NCBI GenBank assembly: GCA_037045435.1
Contig: JBAOID010000018.1
Coordinates: forward strand, 62,001-126,000
DNA: 64,000 nucleotides
Direction of reading: 5' to 3'
Source of the DNA: CBDUEF01 sp018063485
GTDB taxonomy: Bacteria > Pseudomonadota > Alphaproteobacteria > Rhodobacterales > Rhodobacteraceae
The notes under the pieces are model-generated. The model was given only the letters and a program-made list of their open reading frames with translations. It had not been told where the DNA came from and did not search any database. Shown here one piece after another: positions 1 to 8,977 of the stretch (its first letter is position 1; the number at the start of each line of letters is the position of its first letter). Both the position numbers and the translations under genes were made by a program.

Positions 1-216
1 CAGCGCCGAATGCACCTGATTGACGGTGACAAGCCTTTCCAGGCTACCCCCCATCGCCTGGGCCACCCGACTGCGGTTGATTGTGACGATTTCGGCCAGA
101 TCGCTGGACCCGGCGCCGCAGTTCAGCCCGGCGAAAATACCCGAGGAAGCCCCTCCCTTGCGGGTGAAAAAGCCGTGGCGGGCGGGCAGGGCGTCAGAGG
201 TCAGGATTTCCAGCAT
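1..216 (-). CDS. pgeF: Peptidoglycan editing factor PgeF, YfiH/laccase-domain family (N-terminal part, runs off window)
   Basis: The 72 visible codons begin MLEILTSDALPARHGFFTRK and continue with GGASSGIFAGLNCG and, near the edge, VTVNQVHSA. This is the classic N-terminus of the multicopper-oxidase-fold YfiH/PgeF family, including the H of the Q-V-H metal/purine site. The family hydrolyses purine nucleosides and removes mis-incorporated serine from peptidoglycan precursors in the cytoplasm. It lies 15 bp after the midA-like gene and is the last visible member of an lgt - midA-like - pgeF series, an order I recall from Rhodobacterales. The C-terminal two thirds lie outside the window, so the remaining ligands cannot be checked. 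Confidence 0.85.
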   Translation of the reverse strand, partial: MLEILTSDALPARHGFFTRKGGASSGIFAGLNCGAGSSDLAEIVTINRSRVAQAMGGSLERLVTVNQVHSAL

Positions 217-231
217 CAGGCGGCCTTGGGA

Positions 232-1294
232 TTACGGGGTGAAACCCGGCGGCACAGCGGCGCCGGGGGCGTAAACGGCAAGCGTCTTGAACAACTCACC
301 CATTTTTGCGGGGTCGGTCAAGCGGTGAGTGGCGGCAAGGTGGTTTTCAAGCGCGGTTCCAGTCAGACGCAGGCCAAGGGTGGTGCTGCGCTGGGCAATG
401 CCAAGTCGGGTGAGCAGGGTGCCTTGCGGCAGATAGGCCGTTTGCGCCGGGGCCGCCGCACGGGCGAGGGCTGCAAAATCGACATGGGCGGTCAGATCTG
501 CATGGCCGGGGTCTGCCAGCGGATCGGTAAAGGCGTGGGCGCGCATCGCCTGAAAGGTATCGCCGCGCGAGTCCCAGCCGCCGTAATCGACAATCAGCGC
601 CAACCCGCCATGGTCGGTGATGCGTTGGGCGATTGTGGCCATGATCGGCCCGGCGCTGGGGCAAATTTCGACGACATCGCCGGTCTTGGTATCGGCAAGA
701 CGGTGCGCCAGTTGCGGCTGGGCAAGCAGGAGCGGCGCGGCCAAGAGCAAGTGGGCCTGTGGCCGTAAGCCCGACCATGGTTTCGGCCCACTCCTGCCCC
801 ACACGGCTGAATTGGCGGATCGGCAGGGCGTCGAAAAACTCATTGGCCAGCAGATAAAGCGGCGCCTGTGGCAGATCAGTGATCTGGGCAATATGACCGA
901 GAGGGTGAGCAATGGTGTCGCGCTGGGCCTGTTGCAGGGCAGCAGAGGCCTCAAGCAAAGTCACACGGGCGGCGGCGTGAAAGCCGGGCACGCGGGCGGT
1001 GGCGCGCAAGACATCGGCCATCAGCGTGCCGCGACCGGGGCCAAGTTCGGCAAGTGTGAACGGGTTCGGCGCGCCGTGATCCAGCCAATGTTGGGCAAGG
1101 CAGAGACCCAGCAACTCGCCAAACATCTGGCTGATTTCGGGCGCGGTGGTGAAATCGCCCCGCGTGCCAAAGGGTTGGCGGGTGGTGTAATAGCCAAGGG
1201 TCGGATGTAGCAGGCATTCGGCCATATACTCGGCCAGCGTGATCGGACCGCCCTGCGCGATCCGCCGCGAGATCAGGTCGCCAAGCTGGGTCAT
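232..1294 (-). CDS. Class I SAM-dependent methyltransferase, MidA/NDUFAF7 family (frame broken)
   Basis: The N-terminal half reads MTQLGDLISRRIAQGG, then TLGYYTT and GDFTTAPEISQMFGE, and the SAM-binding LAELGPGRGTLMAD at about residues 90-105, followed by YLLANEFFDALP. The C-terminal half, with VVEICPSA, ALIVDYGG and TAHVDFAAL, continues in another frame. The two halves join around positions 731-745, and the span is 3n+1, so one base appears to be inserted. Relatives methylate an arginine in a complex I subunit (NDUFAF7) in mitochondria; the bacterial substrate is less clear. The ATG overlaps the lgt stop as ATGA, so the genes are translationally coupled. I take the break to be sequence error, since both halves are well conserved. 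A recent pseudogene is the alternative. Confidence 0.82.
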
Positions 1295-2166
1295 GCGGGT
1301 TTTGCACGGCCGATGAACCACAACCCCACAAGGATCATCGGGATGGTCAGGATTTGGCCCATTGTCAGCCCATAACCGCCCCAGTGGTAGGCAAGGCCCA
1401 GGGGGTTGCCGGGGGAGACGAATTGCGCATCGGGTTGGCGGAAAAACTCGACGAAGAACCGCGCGGCACCATAGCCTGCAAAGAACAACCCGGCGCTGCG
1501 GCCGGGAAATTTCAGCCAGCCTCTGCGCCAGATCACATAGGTGAGGGCAGCAAAAAGCAGCGCGCCCTCCAGCAGCGCCTCATAGATCTGGCTGGGGTGG
1601 CGGGCGCAGATGGTCAGGACACCCTCGCAGGTTTGCGCGGCGTCACCGGGGAAGGCGACGCCCCAGGGCAGGGTGGTGACGCGGCCCCACAACTCGGCGT
1701 TGATGAAATTGGCGATACGGCCAAAGAACAGGCCAATGGGGGCGACGGCAGCCATCATATCGGCCAAAGCCAGCATCGGAATGCGCTCGCGTTTGCAAAA
1801 GATCACCCCGGCGATTGCGACTCCCAGAAAACCGCCATGAAACGACATGCCGCCTTCCCAGACCAGCAGGATTTCCATTGGGTGCTGCGCGAAATAGGCC
1901 GGTTGATAAAACAGCACATAGCCAAGCCGCCCGCCCAAAATCACCCCGAAGATCACCCATGTCAGCAGCCGTTCGATCTGCTCGGGCTTGGCCGGGGCGG
2001 AGCCAGCCCACAGCCGGGGTGTGGCCAGCATCCGCAGTACCAACCGCCAGCCCAACAGCAACCCCGCGATATAGGCCAGCGCATACCAGCGCAGCGCCAG
2101 TGTCACTGGTCCAATGGTGATGGACACGATCTCGGGCGAGATGTCGGGAAAAGGGATATAGGTCAT
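1291..2166 (-). CDS. lgt: Prolipoprotein diacylglyceryl transferase Lgt
   Basis: This inner-membrane enzyme moves diacylglycerol from phosphatidylglycerol to the lipobox cysteine of prolipoproteins, the first step of lipoprotein maturation. The 291 residues match the family length and contain several hydrophobic segments. The MSFHGGFLG motif (about 107-115) and the Lgt signature GRIANFINAELWGR (about 149-162) are present. It is first in the lgt - midA-like - pgeF series and overlaps the next start by 4 bp. Several lipoproteins in this window (the Tad TPR proteins, the OmpA-like protein, the DUF2927 protein) would be its clients. The divergent neighbour ubiK is 121 bp away. Confidence 0.97.
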   Translation of the reverse strand: MTYIPFPDISPEIVSITIGPVTLALRWYALAYIAGLLLGWRLVLRMLATPRLWAGSAPAKPEQIERLLTWVIFGVILGGRLGYVLFYQPAYFAQHPMEILLVWEGGMSFHGGFLGVAIAGVIFCKRERIPMLALADMMAAVAPIGLFFGRIANFINAELWGRVTTLPWGVAFPGDAAQTCEGVLTICARHPSQIYEALLEGALLFAALTYVIWRRGWLKFPGRSAGLFFAGYGAARFFVEFFRQPDAQFVSPGNPLGLAYHWGGYGLTMGQILTIPMILVGLWFIGRAKPA

Positions 2167-2287
2167 CGGCTGGCCTTGGTTGAGGTGCGTGCTTTGTCTT
2201 GGAGGGGGCGGGCGATGTCAACGGGCACGGCCCTTGTAGGGCGGCCCATAGCGGATCATATTGGCGGCAACATACAAGGAGAATGCG

Positions 2288-2536
2288 ATGCAACCCGGAA
2301 ACAAGCTGTTCGATGATATGTCGAAACTGATGACCAATGCGATGGGCGTGGCCCAAGGGGCCAAGACCGAGGCCGAAACCGCGATGAAAGGTTTCATTGA
2401 TCGCTGGATGGCGGATCGTGATTTTGTCACCCGCGAGGAATTCGACGCGGTGCGCATGATGGCGCAAAAGGCGCGTGAGGAAAACGAAGCGTTGTCGGCG
2501 CGGATCGCGGCGCTTGAGGGCAAGACCAAGGCTTGA
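2288..2536 (+). CDS. ubiK: Ubiquinone biosynthesis accessory factor UbiK (BMFP/YqiC family)
   Basis: The 82-residue protein starts MQPGNKLFDDMSKLMTNAMG and ends in a charged coiled-coil helix, EEFDAVRMMAQKAREENEAL followed by SARIAALE. This is the two-part architecture of the BMFP family: an amphipathic membrane-binding N-terminus and a trimerising coiled coil. UbiK helps the UbiJ/Ubi complex make ubiquinone under aerobic conditions. A longer frame exists upstream, but this ATG follows AAGGAGAATGCG, a clear ribosome binding site, and begins at the conserved family start. It is divergent from lgt. Confidence 0.88.
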   Translation: MQPGNKLFDDMSKLMTNAMGVAQGAKTEAETAMKGFIDRWMADRDFVTREEFDAVRMMAQKAREENEALSARIAALEGKTKA

Positions 2537-2761
2537 GGCCATGGCGCATTTGAAGGCTGATGTCGTGCAAGATGTCTTGGCGCTGATCGAAGGCGGGTGC
2601 CCAGCATTTGCACATGCCGGTATTCTTGCCGGGGCGCCAAATCCTTCAAAGGGGCAAAAGTCGGTCAACGGCTTGGAAACGCCTCCACCATAACGACGCC
2701 CTTCAAATTGGCGGCAAATGGAGCAAAATCTGCGAAGACCGATTGCCGTATCTTTTGCCTT

Positions 2762-4132
2762 TCAGGCCAGCCGCCCCCAAAGATCGTATTCGCCCGCTTC
2801 TTCCACACTGACAGTGACGATATCGCCGGGGGCCAGCTCTTCAAAACCCTCATCAATAAAGAGGTTGCCGTCGATTTCGGGGGCGTCGGCCATGGTGCGG
2901 CAAGTGGCACCTTCGGCATCGACATCGTCCACGATCACTTGCAGCGTCTGGCCGACTTTGGCTGCGAGTTTTGCCTCGGAAATGGCTTGGGCTTTCTCCA
3001 TGAAGCGATCCCAGCGGCTTTGTTTGACCTCGGGCGGCACATGGTCGGGCAGCTTGTTTGAGCGGGCTCCCTTGACGTTCTCGTATTGAAAACAACCAAC
3101 ACGGTCGAGTTGGGCCTCGTCCATCCAGTCGAGCAGGGTTTGGAACTCGGCCTCGGTCTCGCCAGGGTAGCCGACGATGAAGGTCGAGCGCAGGGTGATA
3201 TCGGGGCAAAGGCTGCGCCATGCGGCGATTTCATCAAGCGTTCTGGCGGCTGCGGCAGGGCGGGCCATACGTTTCAAGACATCTGGGTGGGCGTGTTGGA
3301 AGGGGATGTCGAGATAGGGCAGGATCAGGCCATCCGCCATCAGCGGGATCAGGTCGCGCACATGCGGATAGGGATAGACATAGTGCAGACGGACCCAAGC
3401 GCCAAGTGAGCCAAGATCGCGGGCAAGGTCGGTGATATGGGCGCGGTGGCCCTTCTCGGTGACGTGTTTGATATCAAGGCCGTAGGCCGAAGTGTCCTGG
3501 CTGATCACCAAAAGCTCACGCACGCCGGCCTTGACCAGATTTTCCGCTTCTCGCAGCACGGCATGGGCGGGACGGCTTTGAAGACGGCCACGCATGTCGG
3601 GGATGATGCAGAATTTGCACTTGTGGTTGCAGCCCTCGGAAATCTTGAGATAGCTGTAATGGCGCGGCGTCAGGGTGACGGCGCTGGCCGGCAGCAGGTC
3701 GATGAAGGGATCGGGTTTGGCAGGAACGGCCAAGTGGACAGCGTCGAGGACGGCTTCGTATTGCTGCGGGCCGGTGACAGCCAGCACCTTGGGGTGCGCG
3801 CCGGTGATATACTCGGGTTCCGCGCCAAGGCAGCCGGTGACGATGACGCGGCCGTTTTCGGCCAGCGCCTCGCCAATCGCCTCAAGGCTTTCGGCCTTGG
3901 CAGAATCCAGAAAGCCGCAGGTGTTCACAATGACCGCATCGGCGCCTTTGTAGTCGGGGCTGATGGCGTAGCCTTCGGCGCGCAGGCGGGTCAGGATGCG
4001 TTCGCTATCGACCAGCGCTTTGGGGCAGCCCAAGGAGACCATGCCAATCCTGGGCTGGCCAGGGCGGGCGGGTTCGCGGAAACTGGGTTTCGGGGCGAGA
4101 TCGGGGCGGAGATTTGGCGGGTTTTGCGACAT
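2762..4132 (-). CDS. rimO: Ribosomal protein uS12 methylthiotransferase RimO
   Basis: This radical-SAM enzyme adds a methylthio group to the conserved aspartate of ribosomal protein S12. The 456 residues show the N-terminal UPF0004 domain with three cluster cysteines (C36, C72 in NTCGF, C101 in TGCLG). The radical-SAM motif GCNHKCKFC carries C168, C172 and C175. A C-terminal TRAM domain ends GEYDLWGRL. The motif SLGCPKALVDSE is typical of RimO rather than MiaB. The open frame extends about 220 codons upstream, but that part is low-complexity and overlaps asmA. MSQNPPN is the start nearest the conserved region. It stands alone between ubiK and the divergent asmA-like gene. Confidence 0.95.
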   Translation of the reverse strand: MSQNPPNLRPDLAPKPSFREPARPGQPRIGMVSLGCPKALVDSERILTRLRAEGYAISPDYKGADAVIVNTCGFLDSAKAESLEAIGEALAENGRVIVTGCLGAEPEYITGAHPKVLAVTGPQQYEAVLDAVHLAVPAKPDPFIDLLPASAVTLTPRHYSYLKISEGCNHKCKFCIIPDMRGRLQSRPAHAVLREAENLVKAGVRELLVISQDTSAYGLDIKHVTEKGHRAHITDLARDLGSLGAWVRLHYVYPYPHVRDLIPLMADGLILPYLDIPFQHAHPDVLKRMARPAAAARTLDEIAAWRSLCPDITLRSTFIVGYPGETEAEFQTLLDWMDEAQLDRVGCFQYENVKGARSNKLPDHVPPEVKQSRWDRFMEKAQAISEAKLAAKVGQTLQVIVDDVDAEGATCRTMADAPEIDGNLFIDEGFEELAPGDIVTVSVEEAGEYDLWGRLA

Positions 4133-4340
4133 GGGCGCGGCTATACAGGGAAATGCGCGCGCTGGGTAGAAGCGTTTTGATGGGTGCGCGCGCCATTCGC
4201 ATCCTTGTTGCGCGACGATCCGGAAGAAAAGGAGCGGCAGGGTCGGCCATATTGTGCCAAGCGGGGGCGCAATCGGCGGGAATTGGCTGTTCTGCGGGGG
4301 CTTTGCAGTTAGGCTGCGCTTAGGGCAGAGGGAGTTTTCA

Positions 4341-6335
4341 ATGCGTTGGGTGATCCGGTCGGTTTTTGCACTGCTGCTGTTGGCGGTTTTGAGCGTAGGG
4401 GTGGTGTTCCTGATCCCGGCGGAAAAGATCGCGGGGATTGCGGTTTCGAAATTCAACAGTCTGACCGGGCGGGTTTTGACGATTGACGGATCGGTCAAGC
4501 CTTCGTTCTGGCCACAATTGGGGGTGACGACCGGGCCGGTGACAATTTCGAATGCCGAGTGGTCAAAAGCCGGGCCAATGGTCGAGGCCAGGGGGTTGTC
4601 GATCTCGGTCGATATGGCTGCCTTGATTGGCGGGACGGTGCAGATCACCGGGATAGAGGCGATTGCGCCGAAGGTGCGGCTGGAGCGCAGTGCCAAGGGG
4701 CGGGAAAACTGGGTGTTTGGCGGCGATGCGGGCGGCACGATTACGGCGACCACGCCGGGGGTGGGGGCCGGGTTCACGCTGGACAAGGCCGAGATCACGG
4801 GCGGATCATTCAGTTTTGTCGATCATGCGACGGGCAGCAGTTTCGCGGTTGAAGAGGTGAGCGGGACGGTTCGGATACCTTCTTACACCGGGCGGGCGGA
4901 TGTTGATCTGACCGGGGCGGTGCAGGGGCAGGCATTTGCGGCGACTCTGGCGATTGGGAGTTTTCAGGATTTCCTCGATGGCAAGGTCGGGCCGCTTGAT
5001 CTGACTCTGAGCGCAGGCAAAGCGAAGGTGGATTTCAAGGGCCGCGCGGGGTGGAACCCGATGGCGGCTGAAGGCGATCTGGTGGCCGATCTGGCGGATT
5101 TGCGGGCGGTGATGGCGCTGACGGGGCAGGCGGCCCCGGCGATGCCGCAGGGGTTGGGGGCGAAATCGGTTCTGGTGGCGGGGGCGGTGACGCTGACGCC
5201 CGAGCGAAGCCTGCATCTGAGGGGTGGCAAGGTTGCGCTGGATGGCAATGATCTGGCGGTTGAGGCCGATCTCTTGACCGCAGGGGCGCGACCAAAGCTG
5301 TCGGCCAAGGTCAGCGGCGGGCAACTCGATCTGGCGGCGCTGGCGGGCGGTGAGGGCGGTGGTGCGAGCGGCGGGGCGGCGGCCTCGGGTTGGCCCAAGG
5401 ACAAGATCGATGTCTCGGCGCTGGGCGTTTTGGATGCGGCGGTGGCCCTGTCGGCGCAATCGCTTGATCTGGGTCTGGTGAAGTTTGGTGCAACACAGGC
5501 GGCGATTACCGTTGATCGTTCGCGCGCGGTGTTCGATCTGCGCAAGGTTGCGGCCTATGATGGCGTGATCTCGGGCAATTTCGTGGTGAACGGGCGGGGC
5601 GGGCTTTCGGTGGGGGGCGATCTGTCTTTTGCCGGGATGAACTTGCAGCCCCTGTTGCGTGATTTTGGCGGCTATGAGCGGCTGCTCGGGACCGGCGATC
5701 TGCGGGTGAAGTTCCTGGGCTCGGGCAATTCGGTGAATGCGATCATGCAGGGGCTGGAAGGATCGGGTTCCCTGGCGCTGAGCAATGGCGAAATTCGCGG
5801 GCTGGATATCGCCGGAATGCTGCGCACGCTGGATACCTCTTATGTGGGCGAAGGGCAAAAGACCATTTTTGACGCTCTGGGCGGCACGTTCGCGATCAAT
5901 AACGGGGTGCTCAGTAATTCTGATCTGGTGTTGAAATCACCCTATATCACCGCCAGGGGCGCGGGCGATGTGGGCCTTGGCGCGCGTGATCTGAACTATC
6001 GGATCAGGGCGACGGCCTTGGCCGATGATCAGGGCGCGGGCGGGATCAATGTGCCTTTGGTGATCACGGGGCCCTGGGCCAAGCCGAAATATGCGCTGGA
6101 TTTGCAGGCCCTGGCCGATGAGCATCTGGCCGAAGAAAAGGCCAGGCTGGAGGCGGCGGCCAAGGAGAAGGCCGCCAAGCTGGAAGCCGATGCCAAGGCC
6201 AGATTGAAAGAACAGTTGGGGATTGAGCAACAGCAGGGCGAATCGCTTGAAGATGCAGCCAAGCGGCGGGTGCAGGAAGCGCTTGATGATGAGGCGCGCA
6301 AGGCGTTGGAGAAATTGCTGGGCGGCGGCAATTGA
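4341..6335 (+). CDS. AsmA family protein
   Basis: The 664-residue protein has an N-terminal membrane anchor (SVFALLLLAVLSVGVVFLIP, residues 6-25), then a long beta-rich region typical of the AsmA/TamB/YhdP bridge-like lipid-transfer group. The conserved C-terminal AsmA-like segment carries SGSLALSNGEIRGLDI and LGARDLNYRIRA. The last 70 or so residues are highly charged and should form a coiled coil (DEHLAEEKARLEAAAKEKAA onward). Members sit in the inner membrane and influence outer-membrane biogenesis. The longer upstream frame was rejected because this ATG begins the hydrophobic anchor and follows GAGGGAGTTTTCA. Substrate unknown. It converges on gcrA with a shared hairpin between. Confidence 0.88.
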   Translation: MRWVIRSVFALLLLAVLSVGVVFLIPAEKIAGIAVSKFNSLTGRVLTIDGSVKPSFWPQLGVTTGPVTISNAEWSKAGPMVEARGLSISVDMAALIGGTVQITGIEAIAPKVRLERSAKGRENWVFGGDAGGTITATTPGVGAGFTLDKAEITGGSFSFVDHATGSSFAVEEVSGTVRIPSYTGRADVDLTGAVQGQAFAATLAIGSFQDFLDGKVGPLDLTLSAGKAKVDFKGRAGWNPMAAEGDLVADLADLRAVMALTGQAAPAMPQGLGAKSVLVAGAVTLTPERSLHLRGGKVALDGNDLAVEADLLTAGARPKLSAKVSGGQLDLAALAGGEGGGASGGAAASGWPKDKIDVSALGVLDAAVALSAQSLDLGLVKFGATQAAITVDRSRAVFDLRKVAAYDGVISGNFVVNGRGGLSVGGDLSFAGMNLQPLLRDFGGYERLLGTGDLRVKFLGSGNSVNAIMQGLEGSGSLALSNGEIRGLDIAGMLRTLDTSYVGEGQKTIFDALGGTFAINNGVLSNSDLVLKSPYITARGAGDVGLGARDLNYRIRATALADDQGAGGINVPLVITGPWAKPKYALDLQALADEHLAEEKARLEAAAKEKAAKLEADAKARLKEQLGIEQQQGESLEDAAKRRVQEALDDEARKALEKLLGGGN

Positions 6336-6338
6336 AAA

Positions 6339-6360
6339 GAGCGCCCAAACGGGCGCCCTG
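6339..6360 (-). terminator. Rho-independent terminator of gcrA
   Basis: A hairpin GCGCCC-AAAC-GGGCGC sits between the convergent asmA-like and gcrA genes. Read on the minus strand it is followed by TCTTTTC, so it most likely stops gcrA transcription; the plus-strand side is not U-rich. Confidence 0.6.
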
Positions 6361-6382
6361 ATTTCCCCAAATTGCCGCAGGC

Positions 6383-7000
6383 TTAACGGCGGCGGTCACG
6401 CCGGGCCGACATTGGCTGGAACGCCACGCCGACATGGGCCTCGCAATAGGGCTTTCCGGCGACCGAGGGCAAGCCACAGAACCAGAAATCTTCGGTTGCA
6501 GGATCACCGATCGGCCATTTGCAGGTGCGTTCGGTCAGTTCCATCAGGCTGATCTTCTTGGCGCGTTTTTCCACTTCGCGAACCGAAGCCAGTGCCTCGG
6601 GCGAGATTTCATTGGCTGAAGGTTGCGGCGGAAGCGGTTGGCCCGCCGGAATGATCGCCTTGCGCATCGGGATGGGCAAGACGTTGTTTACGGGCGCTGA
6701 TGGGGCGGGTTGTGGGCGCTCGACCGGGCGCGGCGCAGTCTCGGTGCGTGGGATCTCGCTGCGTGGGGCCTCGGTGCGCGGCGGTTCGATCTTGGTTTCA
6801 GCGCGCGCGGGCGGCGCGGCTGCGACGACGGCTTCGGGCTCGTCGGCGGCATTGGTCCGGTTGGACAGGCCGAGGCGATGCACCTTGCCGATCACGGCGT
6901 TGCGGGTGACGCCGCCCAATTCCTTGGCGATCTGGCTGGCCGACTGGCCCTCGCCCCACATTTTCTTGAGCGTCTCGACGCGCTCGTCGGTCCAGGACAT
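6383..7000 (-). CDS. gcrA: GcrA family cell-cycle transcriptional regulator
   Basis: The protein begins MSWTDERVETLKKMWGEGQS, then ASQIAKELGGVTRNAVIGKV, the DNA-binding helix-turn-helix of the GcrA family, which is restricted to alphaproteobacteria. GcrA binds sigma70 RNA polymerase and acts at promoters carrying the CcrM-methylated GANTC site. A proline/alanine-rich linker (about residues 55-130) separates this from the C-terminal sigma-binding domain. That domain has LMELTERTCKWPIGDP and FCGLPSVAGKPYCEAH, with paired cysteines and histidine. The 205-residue length is slightly above the Caulobacter protein because of the linker. Confidence 0.96.
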   Translation of the reverse strand: MSWTDERVETLKKMWGEGQSASQIAKELGGVTRNAVIGKVHRLGLSNRTNAADEPEAVVAAAPPARAETKIEPPRTEAPRSEIPRTETAPRPVERPQPAPSAPVNNVLPIPMRKAIIPAGQPLPPQPSANEISPEALASVREVEKRAKKISLMELTERTCKWPIGDPATEDFWFCGLPSVAGKPYCEAHVGVAFQPMSARRDRRR

Positions 7001-7142
7001 AGGTAACTCCGGTTCAGGGGGCGAAGGGGGGCTGGCCCCGCATCCATTCGGCCCCTATTCTAAGGGGGATGGTCAGAGATACAAGGCGAGCGCGGCAAGA
7101 TCAAGCCTGCGTGATTCGCGGCCTAGGCAAAGGACAGGAAAG

Positions 7143-7454
7143 ATGCACGATTATCGTGAGCAACGGGCAGATACGTTTGAAACCTTTGCCAAGGTGGGGA
7201 GCGGTGTGAAGGTGCCGAAGGTTTCGGTGGTGGTTTACGAATTTGTCGCAGAAGAGGTCGATACCAAATGGGTCGAGGTGCAAAGCGCCTTGCAAGCCAA
7301 GGGGTTCGAGACCAGGCACAAGGGCGATATCTTGCAGGCGCGGATCGGGCCGATTGCGATTGACGCTGAAACCATCTGGAAATGGGAAGAGATTGCAACG
7401 CGAATCGTGCTGCCGTTCGAGTTTTATCCAGATGGCTGGGAATTGGACGATTAG
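7143..7454 (+). CDS. RraB-like regulator of ribonuclease E (putative)
   Basis: A 103-residue acidic protein starting MHDYREQRADTFETFAKVGS and ending FEFYPDGWELDD. The closing PDGWE segment, the central GFETRHKGD and the size recall the RraB family (ribonuclease E inhibitor), which in E. coli also ends around YDGWG. The family call is by recollection of alphaproteobacterial annotations and is not certain. A longer frame reads in from upstream, overlapping gcrA on the other strand. The ATG at this position follows AAAGGACAGGAAAG, a good ribosome binding site. It is divergent from gcrA and converges on guaD. Confidence 0.55.
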   Translation: MHDYREQRADTFETFAKVGSGVKVPKVSVVVYEFVAEEVDTKWVEVQSALQAKGFETRHKGDILQARIGPIAIDAETIWKWEEIATRIVLPFEFYPDGWELDD

Positions 7455-7507
7455 GGGCGTGATCTGAAGGCGCGGCTGCGCCGCAAGACCATGAGCGCTG
7501 ACGCGCA

Positions 7508-7528
7508 GGCCTTGCCTTTGGCAAGGCC
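7508..7528. terminator. Intergenic hairpin between convergent rraB-like and guaD
   Basis: A perfect 9-bp stem GGCCTTGCC-TTT-GGCAAGGCC lies between two convergent stops. Neither side has a strict U-run (plus side continues to GAGGATATTTT after about 12 bases), so it may be a weak bidirectional terminator or a dispersed palindromic repeat. Confidence 0.4.
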
Positions 7529-7549
7529 ATGCCTTCGGCGAGGATATTT

Positions 7550-8854
7550 TCAGACAGATGAAATCGGGGCGGCTTGTGTTTGCTTGCCGCTGATATAGGT
7601 GGCGCGGATGGCGCGGTCGTCTCCCATCATGATGGTAGGGAATAGGGCTGTCCAGATATCACAGGCGCGGCGGGTGGCCTGTTCGATGGCCGGGGTCGAG
7701 GCGAGGTCGATGATCGCAAGATCGGCCTCTAGCCCCACGGCGAGATTACCGATTTTATCGCCGGCGTGGAGGGCATGGGCCGAGCCTGCGGTGGCGAGCC
7801 ACCACAGTTCCGCCGGATGCAGGGCGCGGCCGCGCAACTGGCCCACCTCATAGGCCGAGGCCATGGTGCGCAGCATCGAAAACGATGAGCCGCCGCCGGT
7901 GTCGGTGGCGAGGCCGACGCGGTGGCCGGCGGATTTCAACCCGTCCATGTCAAACAGGCCCGAGCCGATGAAGGTGTTCGAGGTCGGGCAGTGGATGAGG
8001 CTCGCGTCATGCTCGCGCAGTTGGGATTTCTCGCGGTCGGTCAGCCAGATGGAGTGGCCGTAAAGCCCGCCCGTGCCCAGAAGCCCGTGGGATTCGTAGG
8101 TATCAAGGTAATCGCGGGCCTTGGGGAACAGCGATTTGGCCCAGGCGATTTCGTCGGTTTGCTCCGACAGATGCGTCTGCATGAGGCAATCGCGGTGTTC
8201 AGCCCAAAGCGCGCCCATCGCGGAAAGCTGCTCGGGGGTGGAGGTGGGTGAAAAGCGCGGGGTGATGGCGTAGGACAGCCGGTCAACCCCATGCCATTTG
8301 TGCAAAAGCGCGCGGCTGTCGTCATAGCCTGAAATTGCGGTATCGCGCAGGCCCTCGGGGGCGTTGCGGTCCATGCAGGTTTTACCGGCCCAGACGCGGG
8401 CACCGCGCTTTTGCGCCTCGGTGAAGAAGGCATCCACTGACGCGGAATGAATGGTGCAAAAGGAGGCAATCGAGGTGGTGCCAGCGGCTTGCGTCAAATC
8501 GAAATAGCGTGCGGCGATTTCGGCGGCATAGGCCGGATCGCCAAAGCGCATCTCTTCGGGGAAGGTATAGGTATTGAGCCAATCAAGCAGCCGCTTGCCC
8601 CAGGAGGCGATGATGGCGGTTTGCGGGTAATGGGCGTGGGCATCGACAAAACCCGCTGAAATCAAGGATTTGCCGTAATCTGTTACCCGCGCCTGCGGGT
8701 GGGCGGCGCGCATTGCGTCGGCAGTGCCAAGGGCTGAGATCTTGCCATTTTCGATCAGTATCCCACCGCGGCTTTCATGATGCGCGGCCTCGATACCTTG
8801 GTGAAAGGGGTCGCCCGAAAAGCCAAGGGTTTGGCCAAGCAACAGTTCCGACAT
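7550..8854 (-). CDS. guaD: Guanine deaminase
   Basis: This cytosolic zinc amidohydrolase converts guanine to xanthine in purine salvage or degradation. It has the diagnostic FVDAHAHYPQTAIIASWGK segment, with the metal-binding HxH and the guanine-deaminase PQT/SWG pattern, and WLNTYTFPEE. Further on are HLSEQTDEI (histidine ligand), HCPTSNTFIGSGLFDM (substrate loop) and ATDTGGGSSFSML (catalytic aspartate). The 434-residue length fits. Two ATGs are 6 bp apart. The inner one (MSELLLGQ) is used because AAGGGA lies 8 bases from it. It is divergent from mgtE. A second purine deaminase, for 8-oxoguanine, occurs near the right end of the window. Confidence 0.93.
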   Translation of the reverse strand: MSELLLGQTLGFSGDPFHQGIEAAHHESRGGILIENGKISALGTADAMRAAHPQARVTDYGKSLISAGFVDAHAHYPQTAIIASWGKRLLDWLNTYTFPEEMRFGDPAYAAEIAARYFDLTQAAGTTSIASFCTIHSASVDAFFTEAQKRGARVWAGKTCMDRNAPEGLRDTAISGYDDSRALLHKWHGVDRLSYAITPRFSPTSTPEQLSAMGALWAEHRDCLMQTHLSEQTDEIAWAKSLFPKARDYLDTYESHGLLGTGGLYGHSIWLTDREKSQLREHDASLIHCPTSNTFIGSGLFDMDGLKSAGHRVGLATDTGGGSSFSMLRTMASAYEVGQLRGRALHPAELWWLATAGSAHALHAGDKIGNLAVGLEADLAIIDLASTPAIEQATRRACDIWTALFPTIMMGDDRAIRATYISGKQTQAAPISSV

Positions 8855-8977
8855 GTTCATTTCCCTTTGCCACTCAGTGCAGCCTAATATCTTTTGCCCT
8901 TTGGGTAAATTTCCCTTAGCCCCCTGTTTGAATGAAAGTCCTTTCGCTAAGATCAGGGCAATCAAAGGGGCGCGCCG

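Noticed and set aside
2541..2693. 50-codon plus-strand ORF (MAHLKADVVQDVLALIEGG...) after ubiK
   Set aside because: It has no clear ribosome binding site and its second half is low-complexity. No family is recognised, and it is most likely intergenic.
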